From assembly GCA_036723735.1 (NCBI GenBank), contig DAIMGT010000068.1:1-21306 (forward strand): a DNA stretch of 21,306 nt, written 5' to 3'. Shown one piece after another: positions 7,216 through 15,478 of the stretch (position 1 is the first letter of the stretch; the number at the start of each line of letters is the position of its first letter). The notes beneath the pieces are model-generated. The model worked only from the letters and a program-made list of their open reading frames with translations. It was not told the origin of the DNA and made no database searches. The stretch is from UBA4656 sp002405525. GTDB lineage: Bacteria; Pseudomonadota; Gammaproteobacteria; Xanthomonadales; Ahniellaceae. A program made the translations under genes and the position numbers.

Positions 7216-9351
7216 ATGCAAGGGAATGCAGGCTGCGGTTTTCGGGCCTTGCTGCGCATCGGCCTCGCCGTCGCGCTGTGGCCCTTTGCCGCCACGGCGC
7301 AGGTCCCGACGCGCGCGATCGACCTCGCGGTCCCGGTGGCCAGCCCCTGGAGCCGCTTCGCCGTCGCCGACCTCGATCCCCTGCCGGGCAACGAAGTCGC
7401 GGTCGCCGGCCTGGTGCAGTACCGCGACCCCGCTGGCACGTTGCGCGACAGCGGCTACGTGGTGGTGGCGGCGCTGCAGGAAGGCGCGCTGCGCGCACGC
7501 GCCCTGCTGCGGCCCGATGGCGCCGCGGTGGCGGGCCTCGCGCGCATCCCGACGCCCGCGGGTCGCGATGGCTTGGCGGTGCTGCTGGCCGACGGCACCC
7601 TGGTCGAATACGCAGGCGAGCCGCTCCGTGAATCGCGCCGGCGGCTGCTGCCGGGCATCAACGGGTCGGTGGCGCCGCTGCTGCCGGGCTCGCTGTGGAT
7701 CGGCGACCTGTCGGGCGACGGCAGCCTCGACGCCGTGGTGACGCGGCAACGCAGCTTCGCGATCCGGCTCGGCGACGGCAGCGAACGCTGGGACGCCGGC
7801 GCGGGCGCGCTCCCGCTGGTGGTCCGCAACGGCCCGCAAACGGCCGCGCGCGTGGTGCTCGCCGGCGCGCCGGGCCGCCTGATCGACGCGGCGACCGGCG
7901 CGCCCGCCGGCATCCTCGATGGCTTGGTCGTCCAGCCGATGGCGGCACTCGCCCGCGCCGGCGAACGCGCGCAGGCGTTCGTCAGCCGGGAAGCGACCGA
8001 CACCGATGGCATCCGGTTTGTGCTGCGCCGGGGGCTGGACGGTTCGCGCGCCTGGTCGCTGTCGCTCGACCCCCGCGGCGCGGCGGCCGCGGACGCCGAC
8101 GGCGACGGCACCGACGAGATCGTCGCGCTCGCGGAGGCCCTCCCGGCGCTGGTCCTCGATGCGCGCGACGGGCGCACGATCCGCACGCTCGACGTGGCCG
8201 GGATCGGCCCGGCGGTGGCGGGCGCGGTCGGGCCGGCGGCGCTGCCGATGGTGGTGCTCGATGGCACCATCACCGGCAGTTCCGGGCCCCTGCTCAACAA
8301 CGTGGTTGCCGCGGGTCTCGACGGCAGCGCGCCGGTCCGGTTGCGGCCGCAACCGGGCCCGTTCGCCGTGCCCGCGATCACCGATGTCGACAGCGACGGC
8401 GCCGACGACCTGCTGGTGGTGCTGCCGGGCCATCGCGACCGCGGCGGCATCGAGTGGCGCTCACCCGCCGATGGCCTGCTGCGGGGCAGCCGCGGTTTCG
8501 ACGCCATCGACGGCGGCTTCGATGCGACTTCGCCGATGGTGGTAGGCCGGGCCGATGCCGACACCAGCCCGAAGCTTTTCGGCATCTGGATCAGCACTTC
8601 GGCGATCGGCGTGTCGACGATCGATCTGGGCGAATGGCGGCGCGAGGCATCCAGCGCCGCCTTGCCGGCCTCGATCTGCGAGGCGCGCGCGGCGCTCGCG
8701 CTCGGCGGACCGGCCGCGCAGCGGCGGCTCGCGCTCGGGACCCGCCTGTCCTGCCCGGCCGGTTCCGCGACGGTGCGCGTCCTGCGCGTGCCGGAACTGA
8801 CGCTCGACTGGGCCACGCCGCTACCGGCCGCGCTGGGCGACGCGGTCGTGGACCTGGTCTCGGCCGACACCGATGCCGACCCGGGGACCGAGTGGCTCGT
8901 CGCCGGCAACCTGGGCTTCGGGCTGCTGGACGACGACGGCAGCCTGCGCTGGTCCGTCGCGCTGCCGCTGCGCGGCCTCGCCGCGTCCGGCGAAGGCGCC
9001 GACGAGCTGCGCATCGCCGGGATCGACGCCGACGGTGCCCTGCGGCGATGGTCCGCCGCGGGCGTCGCGCAAGGCACGCCGGTCGCGATCTCGCCGCAGG
9101 CGCATCGCCTCGCCGCCGCCGACCCGGAAGGTCACTGGTACCTCGCCTGCGAGGCGCGCTCGCTGGCCATGCTGCGGGTGGCGGACGGCCGGCTGCTGCG
9201 CTCGGCGGCGTTCGGCGACGCCGCCTGCTCGGCCGGTCCGCCCGCGCTGGCCGCGGGCGCCGACGGCGTGATCGCGGCCGCTGGCAGCGGCACCGCAATC
9301 GGCATCGCGCGCTTCGTGCTGGACGGCCTGTTCGCCGACGGCTTCGAGTAG
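7216..9351 (+). CDS. Secreted FG-GAP/VCBS-like repeat protein with LFADGFE C-terminus
   Basis: This 711-residue exported protein has no assigned enzymatic function. A signal peptide spans residues 1-28 (hydrophobic IGLAVALWPFAATA, cleavage before QVPT). The body consists of repeated beta-rich segments with calcium-loop-like aspartate motifs: DLSGDG (164-169), DADGDG (293-298), DVDSDG (390-395) and DTDAD (551-555). This is typical of FG-GAP/VCBS beta-propellers. Two cysteine pairs lie in the second half. The protein ends in LDGLFADGFE. I recognise this ending from many secreted proteins of Lysobacterales genomes and suspect a sorting or anchoring signal; its role is not established here. The ATG at 7216 has a good ribosome site (CTGGAGG). 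The gene lies between repeat-filled spacers and may share a transcript with the STAS gene 123 bases downstream. Confidence 0.85.
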   Translation: MQGNAGCGFRALLRIGLAVALWPFAATAQVPTRAIDLAVPVASPWSRFAVADLDPLPGNEVAVAGLVQYRDPAGTLRDSGYVVVAALQEGALRARALLRPDGAAVAGLARIPTPAGRDGLAVLLADGTLVEYAGEPLRESRRRLLPGINGSVAPLLPGSLWIGDLSGDGSLDAVVTRQRSFAIRLGDGSERWDAGAGALPLVVRNGPQTAARVVLAGAPGRLIDAATGAPAGILDGLVVQPMAALARAGERAQAFVSREATDTDGIRFVLRRGLDGSRAWSLSLDPRGAAAADADGDGTDEIVALAEALPALVLDARDGRTIRTLDVAGIGPAVAGAVGPAALPMVVLDGTITGSSGPLLNNVVAAGLDGSAPVRLRPQPGPFAVPAITDVDSDGADDLLVVLPGHRDRGGIEWRSPADGLLRGSRGFDAIDGGFDATSPMVVGRADADTSPKLFGIWISTSAIGVSTIDLGEWRREASSAALPASICEARAALALGGPAAQRRLALGTRLSCPAGSATVRVLRVPELTLDWATPLPAALGDAVVDLVSADTDADPGTEWLVAGNLGFGLLDDDGSLRWSVALPLRGLAASGEGADELRIAGIDADGALRRWSAAGVAQGTPVAISPQAHRLAAADPEGHWYLACEARSLAMLRVADGRLLRSAAFGDAACSAGPPALAAGADGVIAAAGSGTAIGIARFVLDGLFADGFE

Positions 9352-9474
9352 GGACCCGCCCGACGCGCCGTGCAACGAAGCGTGACGCCGTTCACGGGCG
9401 CGGCCGGGAGCGGGGGCGCGGTGGTCCACGGCTTGCCTGCAGGACGCCGGAACGGCGCGCACAGGGGCGGCAGC

Positions 9475-9813
9475 GTGGGCGACATCGACTTGAAGCACGT
9501 GATCGACTTCAGCCGCGGCGCGGGCGGCCGGCTGGTGCTGTCCGGCGACCTCACCGAGACGACGGTGGCGAAACTGACCGAAAAGCTCGACCTGGTCGGC
9601 GCACGGCCGCAGTGGGCCGATGTCGCCGAGGTTCGCTTCGCCGATGCAGCGGCGGTGGCGGCGCTGGCGCGCTGGGTGCGGCGCTCGGGCATCATCACCT
9701 TGCGCCTGTGCAACACGCCGCGGCCGCTGGCGATGCTGGTCGCGCGCTACGGGCTCGAAGCCACGCTCGCCGCGGCGGAGCCATCGCCGCGTCGCGGCAG
9801 CATCGCGGCGTGA
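9475..9813 (+). CDS. Small STAS-domain protein (MlaB/anti-sigma-antagonist-like)
   Basis: The protein has about 112 residues and resembles a stand-alone STAS domain. The pattern is a beta-strand GGRLVLSGDLTETTVAKL, then WADVAEVRFADAAAVAALAR where the phosphoacceptor or core Ser/Asp motif normally lies, and then LRLCNTPRPLAMLVARYGLE. The usual DSSG-type phosphorylatable serine is replaced by ADAAAVA, so regulation by phosphorylation is unlikely. A lipid-transport partner role like MlaB or a structural role is possible, but no partner gene is nearby. I prefer the GTG at 9475, which follows AGGGG at about 8 bases and starts just before the domain. The in-frame GTG at 9370 would add 35 residues of low-complexity, non-domain sequence with no ribosome site. 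Confidence 0.65.
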   Translation: MGDIDLKHVIDFSRGAGGRLVLSGDLTETTVAKLTEKLDLVGARPQWADVAEVRFADAAAVAALARWVRRSGIITLRLCNTPRPLAMLVARYGLEATLAAAEPSPRRGSIAA

Positions 9814-9840
9814 GGCCATTCAGGCGACTGCCGAAGCATC

Positions 9841-9914
9841 CCTGTGGGAGCCGCTTCAGCGGCGACTTCGGCGGCCGGTCGTGCTGCCTTCGCCGCTGAA
9901 GCGGCTCCCACAGG
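9841..9914. repeat. Perfectly paired REP element (GTGG type)
   Basis: The arms 9841-9865 and 9890-9914 are perfect 25-bp inverted repeats beginning CCTGTGGGAGCCGCTTCAGC, separated by 24 bases. Each arm is itself a REP palindrome of the same family as the cluster at 6805-6953, with TTCA in place of TGCA at the centre. The pair lies between two convergent genes (STAS and the patatin-like enzyme) and is likely to act as a bidirectional transcript end. Confidence 0.9.
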
Positions 9915-9986
9915 ATGCATCGCGTTCGCAGCGATCGTTGATGCGGCGTGCACCGCCGCAGCGTATCGAGTCTCGAACCTGAGGCC

Positions 9987-11741
9987 TCACGGCTCGAACA
10001 GCGGCGCCTCCTGCGCCAGCGCATCGTGCGAGCCGCCGATCACGCGCAGGGCGTGCTGGTAGCCGAGGTCGATCGCGCGGTCGAAGCGGCGCCAGTCGAG
10101 CAGTTCGATCTCGGCCAGCGGCGGCATGATCAGGAGGCTGGCCGCCTCGCGCGCGGCTTGGGTGGCGACGGCGGAATTCACCATGCCGGCGCGCAGCATG
10201 ATCTGCACGATCGATGGGCGACGGCGGCCGGTGTACCACTGCGCGACCATCCGCCACAGCGGCGGCAGGTCGAACTCATCGATGCCGGTGCCGGGTATCA
10301 CCGCGTGGTCGCCGCCGATGTCCACCGCGACCACCTCGCTGAGGCCGTCGGCGCGCAGGGTCGGCACCGGCAGGTTGTCGATCACGCCGCCGTCGACGTA
10401 GACCCGTCCGCCGTGGAACACCGGCGGCAGCACGCCGGGGATCGCCACCGACGCACGCAGCCAGCGCCACAGCACGCCGTGGCGCATCACCGCGGCCTCG
10501 CCGCGCGTGAGGTCGGCGGCGACGCAGAAGAACGGCAGCGGCAGGTCCTCGATCTCGCGCTCGCCGTAGGCTTCGCGCAGCAATCGGCTGACCTTGCGCC
10601 CGGACACCAGCGACACGAACGGGATGGTGCGGTCCGACAGCGGGTTGGTGGTGACGAAAGAGCGCCGGTAAACGTCGGTCATCTCCGCCACCGACCAGTC
10701 CGCGGCCACGCCGGCGCCGATGATGGCGCCGATGCTGGTGCCGCCGACCGCGTCGATGGTGATCCCGGCCTCGCGCAGGGCGCGCACCACGCCGATGTGG
10801 GCGAAGCCGCGCGCGCCGCCGCCCGACAGCACCAGGCCCACTGCGCGGCCGGTGGCCAGGCGTGCGACCCGCGGCCAGTCGGATGCATCGCGCACGTGGT
10901 GCAGGCGGGCGCCGGGCCGGCGCAGGCGCCAGCGGCGGCCGGCGCCGAGGCGCGGCTTGCCTTCGTGCAGCAGCACCAGGTGCTCGGGGCGCGCCAGCAG
11001 GGCGGCGCCCCCGGAGCGCAGTTCGGTGTCGGGCGCGGGTTCGCCGCCGGCAGCAGCGAGGAACAGCAGGGCATCGGCCTGGCGCAGGCACAGCGCGCGC
11101 CATTCGGTGTCGTGCGCATCGCCGACGTACAGCACGGTGCGGTGCGCCGCCTCGAGCTGGTTCAGGCCGGCCGGATCGCGCGCGCCGCCACTGGCGGCAT
11201 CCAGCACCGCGACCGGCCCGTAGCGGCCGAGCGCGGCAGCCAGGTGGCGTGCCGCCTCGCGCGCGTCGAGCCCCGGCGTCTGTGGCAGCAGGGCGAGCGT
11301 GCGCGGTCCCGACGGCACGCGCGCGCGGCCGCCGCCCGCGACCCGGTCGATCGCCAGCCGCGCGATCGCACGCAGCGCCTCGGGCTCACGCTCGACGAGG
11401 TGGTCGAAGTCGACGCGCGAGAGGCGCAGCACTTCGGAATCGCGCAGCGCGCGGACCGTGGCCCCGCGCGGGCGCCCGGTGATCAAGCCGGTTTCGCCGG
11501 CCGTCTCGCCGGCCACCACTTGGCCGAGGAAACGCGCCCCCGGGCCCGCCTCGAAGGCGCCCAGCGAGCCCGCGACCAGCACGTACAGTGCATCCGGCGC
11601 GCTGCCGGCCTCGAACAGCACCTCGCCACCGCGCAGGCGCAGGGCCTCGAAGCGCTGCATCAGCCACGCCCGTGCATCGGCCGACAGCCGGGCGAACCAC
11701 GGCACGGCGTCGACGAGGGCGGTCCAGTCGGGGGCGGCCAT
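9987..11741 (-). CDS. Cyclic-nucleotide-binding patatin-like phospholipase (NTE-like)
   Basis: The protein has 584 residues. An N-terminal cNMP-binding domain (about 15-125) shows a phosphate-binding-cassette-like GETGLITGRPRGATVRAL (82-99). A middle region (about 145-295) follows. Its RTVLYVGDAH... and CLRQADALLFLA segments resemble the linker domain of eukaryotic and bacterial neuropathy target esterases. The C-terminal patatin domain carries the oxyanion loop GGGARG (307-312), nucleophile Ser336 in GTSIG and the catalytic Asp450 in DGG. It is thus predicted to be a lysophospholipase or phospholipid esterase gated by a nucleotide or other ligand. There is no signal peptide and no clear membrane anchor. 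The minus-strand TAAGCT (11753-11748) lies six bases before the ATG, which suggests a leaderless mRNA. The gene is divergent from prlC. Confidence 0.92.
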   Translation of the reverse strand: MAAPDWTALVDAVPWFARLSADARAWLMQRFEALRLRGGEVLFEAGSAPDALYVLVAGSLGAFEAGPGARFLGQVVAGETAGETGLITGRPRGATVRALRDSEVLRLSRVDFDHLVEREPEALRAIARLAIDRVAGGGRARVPSGPRTLALLPQTPGLDAREAARHLAAALGRYGPVAVLDAASGGARDPAGLNQLEAAHRTVLYVGDAHDTEWRALCLRQADALLFLAAAGGEPAPDTELRSGGAALLARPEHLVLLHEGKPRLGAGRRWRLRRPGARLHHVRDASDWPRVARLATGRAVGLVLSGGGARGFAHIGVVRALREAGITIDAVGGTSIGAIIGAGVAADWSVAEMTDVYRRSFVTTNPLSDRTIPFVSLVSGRKVSRLLREAYGEREIEDLPLPFFCVAADLTRGEAAVMRHGVLWRWLRASVAIPGVLPPVFHGGRVYVDGGVIDNLPVPTLRADGLSEVVAVDIGGDHAVIPGTGIDEFDLPPLWRMVAQWYTGRRRPSIVQIMLRAGMVNSAVATQAAREAASLLIMPPLAEIELLDWRRFDRAIDLGYQHALRVIGGSHDALAQEAPLFEP

Positions 11742-11747
11742 GGCCGA

Positions 11748-11753
11748 AGCTTA
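11748..11753 (-). promoter_or_regulatory. -10-like element placing transcription at the patatin start codon
   Basis: On the minus strand TAAGCT is followed by six bases (TCGGCC) and then the ATG at 11741. A -10 at this place would start transcription at or within a base or two of the A of ATG. No Shine-Dalgarno sequence is possible, so a leaderless transcript is suggested. Confidence 0.45.
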
Positions 11754-11841
11754 CGCGGCGGGCGCGGATTTGGGTCGGCGGTCGCTTGAAGGACCCGCGG
11801 CGCGCACCCATCCTTGCAGGCCCCCGCCCACGCGCCCCGCC

Positions 11842-13881
11842 ATGTCCAATCCCCTGCTCGACGACACCGACCTGCCGCGCTTCGACGCGATCGAACCCGA
11901 CCACGTGGTGCCGGCGGTGGATGCGCTGCTGGCGCAGCAGCGCGCCGCCATCGACGCGCTGGTGTCCGGCGCGGTCCCGCGCACCTGGGACGGCGTCATG
12001 CAGCCGCAGGAGGATCTCGACGACCGCCTTTCGCGCGCCTGGGCGCCGGTCTCGCATTTGCACTCGGTGCGCGACACGCCGGCGCTGCGCGAGGCCTACG
12101 GCGAGGCGCTGGAGAAGATCACCGACTGGGAGACCGAGCTCGGGCAGAACCGGGACCTGTACGAGGCCGTGCGCGCGGTGCGCGACGGCGCCGGCTTCGC
12201 CGCGCTGACGCCGGTGCAGCAGCGTATCGTCACCGAATCGATCCGCGACTTCGAGCTGTCCGGGGTGGCGCTGGAGGAACCTGCGCGCAGCCGCTACCGC
12301 GAGATCGCCAACGAACTGTCGAAACTGTCCACCGAGTTCGAGCAGGCCCTGCTGGACGCCACCGATGCCTGGCACCTCGACGTCGCCGACGCGGGCGCGC
12401 TGGCCGGCCTGCCCGATTCGGCGCTGGCGCTACTGCGCCAGTCCGCGCAGGAAGCAGGCACCGAGGGCTGGCGGATCACCCTGCAGCATCCGTCCTACGT
12501 TGCGGTGCTGACCCACGCCGACGACCGCGCGCTGCGCCACACGGTGTACGAGGCCTACGCCACCCGCGCGTCCGACCAGGGCCCGCACGCCGGGCGCTTC
12601 GACAACGCGCCGCGCATCGAGCGCATCATGGCCCTGCGCCACGAGGCCGCCGGGCTGCTGGGGTTTCCCAACGCGGCCGAGGAGTCGCTGGCGACCAAGA
12701 TGGCGGCGGAGTCGACGCGCGTGCTCGGCTTCCTGCGCGATCTCGCCGCGCGCGCCCGGCCGGTGGCGGAGCGCGAGCTGGCCGACCTCGCCGCGTTCGC
12801 ACGCGACACGCTCGGCCTCGATGCGCTCGCGCCGTGGGACGTGGCCTATGCGTCGGAGAAACTGCGCATCGCGCGCTACGCGCTGGCCGAGGAGGAACTC
12901 AAGCCCTACTTCCCCGCCGAGCGCGCGATCGAGGGCGTGTTCGCGGTCAGCGAGCGGCTGTTCGGGGTGCGCTTCGCGGCGCGCGGCGGCGTGCCCTCGT
13001 GGCATCCGGACGTGCGCTACTACGACGTGCTGGACGCCGGCGGCGCGGTGCTGGCCGGTGTGTACCTCGACCTGTATGCGCGCAGCGGCAAGCGCGGCGG
13101 CGCGTGGATGGACGTCTGCCGCACGCGGCGGCGGCACGCCGGCGGCGTGCAGCAGCCGGTGGCCTTCCTCACCTGCAACTTCGCGCCGCCCGCGGGCGAG
13201 CTGCCGTCGCTGCTCACCCACGACGACGTGGTCACCCTGTTCCACGAGTTCGGCCACGGCCTGCACCACCTGCTGACCGAGGTCGATTTCCCGAGCGCGG
13301 CCGGGATCGCCGGCGTCGAATGGGACGCGGTGGAACTGCCCAGCCAGTTCATGGAGAACTTCTGCTGGCACCGCGGCACGCTGGATTTGTTCGCGCGCCA
13401 CTGGCGCACCGGCGAGCCGCTGCCCGACGACCTGTTCCGCCGCATGACCGCCGCGCGGCATTTCCACGCCGGGCTGTTCCTGGTGCGGCAACTGGAGTTC
13501 GCGCTGTTCGACTTCCGCCTGCACCTGGAGTACGACCCCACGCAGGGCGCGCGCGCCCTGCCGCTGCTGGAAGAAGTGCGGCGCGAGGTCGCGGTGGTGC
13601 ACCCGCCGTCCTGGCACCGGTTTCCGCATTCGTTCTCGCACATCTTCGCCGGCGGCTACGGTGCCGGCTACTACTCCTACCTGTGGGCCGAGGTGCTGTC
13701 GGCCGATGCCTTCGCCCGCTTCGAGGAGGCCGGCGTGCTCGACCGCGGTACCGGCGAGGCCTTCCGCCGCGCGGTGCTGGCGGTCGGCGGCTCGCGTCCG
13801 GCGCTGGAAAGCTTCATCGCATTCCGCGGCCGCGAACCGGACCCCACGGCACTGCTGCGCAGTTACGGGCTCGCCGCCTAG
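11842..13881 (+). CDS. prlC: Oligopeptidase A (M3 zinc metallopeptidase)
   Basis: This cytoplasmic M3-family oligopeptidase has 679 residues, essentially the length of Escherichia coli PrlC (680). The zinc motif HEFGH occupies residues 468-472 and the third metal ligand is Glu498 in EWDAVELPSQF. The C-terminal substrate-binding motif HIFAGGYGAGYYSYLWAEV is intact. The N-terminus NPLLDDTDLPRFDAIEPDHVVPA is the usual PrlC start and supports the ATG at 11842. The open frame extends further upstream, but only as antisense of the patatin gene. PrlC degrades signal peptides and short peptides after protease action, releasing material for amino-acid recycling. No strong ribosome site precedes the start. 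Confidence 0.97.
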   Translation: MSNPLLDDTDLPRFDAIEPDHVVPAVDALLAQQRAAIDALVSGAVPRTWDGVMQPQEDLDDRLSRAWAPVSHLHSVRDTPALREAYGEALEKITDWETELGQNRDLYEAVRAVRDGAGFAALTPVQQRIVTESIRDFELSGVALEEPARSRYREIANELSKLSTEFEQALLDATDAWHLDVADAGALAGLPDSALALLRQSAQEAGTEGWRITLQHPSYVAVLTHADDRALRHTVYEAYATRASDQGPHAGRFDNAPRIERIMALRHEAAGLLGFPNAAEESLATKMAAESTRVLGFLRDLAARARPVAERELADLAAFARDTLGLDALAPWDVAYASEKLRIARYALAEEELKPYFPAERAIEGVFAVSERLFGVRFAARGGVPSWHPDVRYYDVLDAGGAVLAGVYLDLYARSGKRGGAWMDVCRTRRRHAGGVQQPVAFLTCNFAPPAGELPSLLTHDDVVTLFHEFGHGLHHLLTEVDFPSAAGIAGVEWDAVELPSQFMENFCWHRGTLDLFARHWRTGEPLPDDLFRRMTAARHFHAGLFLVRQLEFALFDFRLHLEYDPTQGARALPLLEEVRREVAVVHPPSWHRFPHSFSHIFAGGYGAGYYSYLWAEVLSADAFARFEEAGVLDRGTGEAFRRAVLAVGGSRPALESFIAFRGREPDPTALLRSYGLAA

Positions 13882-13944
13882 GGATGGCGCACCCTGCGCG
13901 CGAGGCAACAGCCTCGCCGCAGGGCCACGCCCGCGCGGCTGTCT

Positions 13945-14018
13945 GTCGGAGCGCTGCGTGCAGCGCGACCGGGCTGCCGCAAGACCGAAAAGCATCGCGG
14001 CGCACGCGCCGCTCCTAC
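13945..14018. repeat. Composite 74-bp REP element, copy 1
   Basis: The left arm GTCGGAGCGCTGCGTGCAGC is followed by GCGA, and the right arm ends GCCGCTCCTAC. The arms are stem-loops in opposite orientation, joined by a conserved centre (GGCTGCCGCAAGACCGAAAAGC). From GAAAAGC to the CGCTC of the right arm, 28 bases are identical to the copy at 19496-19569. It lies between the convergent prlC and lysR-type genes. Confidence 0.85.
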
Positions 14019-14062
14019 AACGCATCGGCCTCGCTGCAGCGCTGCACCCGCGCAGCTCTCCT

Positions 14063-14135
14063 GTAGGAGCGCTGCGTGCAGCGCGACTGGGCTGCCGCAA
14101 GCTCGAAAAGCTCGCGGCGAACGCACCGCTCCCAC
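14063..14135. repeat. Composite REP element, copy 2
   Basis: GTAGGAGCGCTGCGTGCAGC begins the left arm and GCTCCCAC ends the right arm, 73 bp in all. The joining sequence GGGCTGCCGCAAGCTCGAAA is shared with copy 1. It is 44 bases from copy 1 in the same orientation, so the convergent prlC/lysR spacer holds a tandem of two composite units. Confidence 0.85.
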
Positions 14136-14159
14136 CAGCCACCGGCTGCGCCGCGGTGC

Positions 14160-15182
14160 CTAGCCGAACCCGCTGACGCTGGCCAAGGCCGGGCGCGGCG
14201 TGGACGGGATCGGGGCGCCGCCGCTCCACACCGGCACCGCGCCGCCGTCGTAGTCGGCGTGGCGGTCGCCGGCCAGCCAGCGGCGCACGGCGACGCGATC
14301 GGCCTGCGGGGCGAGCGCGGCCACCAGCGCGTCGATCGGCGCGCTGAGCGCGCGATCGGTGCGCAGCGACAGCCACGTCGTGCACGGCGGCAGCAGGTGG
14401 TCCAGCGGCAGCACCACGAGGTCGGTGTCGCCGGCCTCCAGCGCCATCTCCGACAGCAGGCCCACGCCGAGCCCGGCGCGCACCCAGGCCTTGATCGAGG
14501 CCGCATCGTGCGCGCTGCCGGCAATCCGCGGCGACAGCCCGTTGGCGGCGAACAGCCGCGGCAGGCTGGCGCCCTCGCGCAGCGCCGAGGTATGGCCCAC
14601 CAGCGGCTGCGCGGCGAGGCCGGCCAAGGTCGGGCGCGCGCCGCGCGCCAGCGCATGCCCGCGCGGCACCACCGCCAGCCGGCGCCAGCGCCAACAGGGC
14701 ACCGCCAGCGGCGTCGGTCGGGTGGTGCCGGAGGTGCTGACCACCGCGGCGTCCGCCTCGCCGCGCGAGAGCCGCGCCAGCGCCTCCTCGCGTTCGGCCG
14801 GCTGCACCTGGATCGCCACCTCCGGCAGCCCGGCGCGCAGTTGCGCCAGCACCGCCGGCAGGGCGTAGCGCGCCGGCGTGGCGGCCGCGGCCAGCGCCAG
14901 CCGGCCGCCGTTGTCGCGCTTGAGGCCGCGCGACAGGGCGCGGATCGCATCGGCCTGGTCGAGCATGGCGCGCGCGCGATCCACCACCTGCCGGCCTTCC
15001 GGCGTCAGGCGCTCGAAACTGCGCCCGCGGCGCTGGAACAGGCGGAAACCCAGTTCGTCCTCCAGCTGCCGCAGCTGCTTGGAGAGACCCGGTTGCGTGG
15101 CGTGGATGCGGCAGGCCGCGAGGGTGACGTTGAGGCCGGCGTCAACGATGGCGACGAGGGCGCGGAGCTGGATCAGGGTCAT
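14160..15182 (-). CDS. CysB/Cbl-like LysR-family transcriptional regulator
   Basis: The protein has 340 residues. The N-terminal winged helix-turn-helix (MTLIQLRALVAIVDAGLNVT...ATQPGLSKQLRQLEDELG) follows the CysB pattern closely. CysB has LNVS..A..L..SQPG.SKQ.R.LEDELG at the same positions, followed by a G..F..LTPEG segment as here. A periplasmic-binding-like effector domain spans about residues 90-310. I chose the ATG at 15182; the frame is open further upstream but only with low-complexity sequence. It is divergent from an SsuA-type importer, so control of sulfonate or other organosulfur uptake by a sulfur-status metabolite is the natural reading. The exact effector cannot be read from sequence. 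Confidence 0.9.
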   Translation of the reverse strand: MTLIQLRALVAIVDAGLNVTLAACRIHATQPGLSKQLRQLEDELGFRLFQRRGRSFERLTPEGRQVVDRARAMLDQADAIRALSRGLKRDNGGRLALAAAATPARYALPAVLAQLRAGLPEVAIQVQPAEREEALARLSRGEADAAVVSTSGTTRPTPLAVPCWRWRRLAVVPRGHALARGARPTLAGLAAQPLVGHTSALREGASLPRLFAANGLSPRIAGSAHDAASIKAWVRAGLGVGLLSEMALEAGDTDLVVLPLDHLLPPCTTWLSLRTDRALSAPIDALVAALAPQADRVAVRRWLAGDRHADYDGGAVPVWSGGAPIPSTPRPALASVSGFG

Positions 15183-15478
15183 GGCACGGACTCGGACGAA
15201 GGGCGGGCAGGGACGACGGCGACACCGGCTGGATCCGGCACCGACACATCGCCATGGCCCCGCACATCGAACGAACGCGCACGTGCATGTCCCCGCCCGG
15301 GACGCATGGCCCGGGCATGGTTCCGAAGGTAACCGCGGGCGGGCCGCCGGTCCAGTGCGCGACGGCCCTGATAACCGCCCGTCATGAGCAGGCGCCGATC
15401 GATCATTTCCCGCCATGCCGGCGATCGCCCACTGTGCCGGTCCACGCGCCGCCCCGGCGCCCCGACCGGAGACCTGCC
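15183..15478. promoter_or_regulatory. Divergent regulatory region between regulator and ABC importer
   Basis: This 296-base spacer has no gene. It is GC-rich except for a patch around 15368-15413 (CTGATAACCGCCCGTCATGA and ATCGATCATTTCC), the likeliest site for the importer promoter and for LysR-type regulator binding. I cannot point to a definite T-N11-A box or core promoter. Imperfect inverted repeats built on GCATG and CCCGGG occur at about 15290-15320. Confidence 0.4.

Noticed and set aside
5588..7498. 636-codon minus-strand open frame across the peptidase end and the repeat cluster
   Set aside because: It reads through REP palindromes and lies antisense to conserved catalytic motifs of the peptidase.
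11299..11841. N-terminal extension of the oligopeptidase by 181 codons
   Set aside because: The extension is antisense to the patatin gene. PrlC homology begins at the ATG at 11842.
12430..14694. 754-codon minus-strand open frame across prlC and into the LysR-type gene
   Set aside because: It covers two well-supported genes in other frames and the REP repeats, and has no recognisable domain.
15183..15416. N-terminal extension of the LysR-type regulator
   Set aside because: The extra 78 residues are low-complexity Arg/Cys/Pro-rich sequence. The helix-turn-helix begins right at the ATG at 15182.
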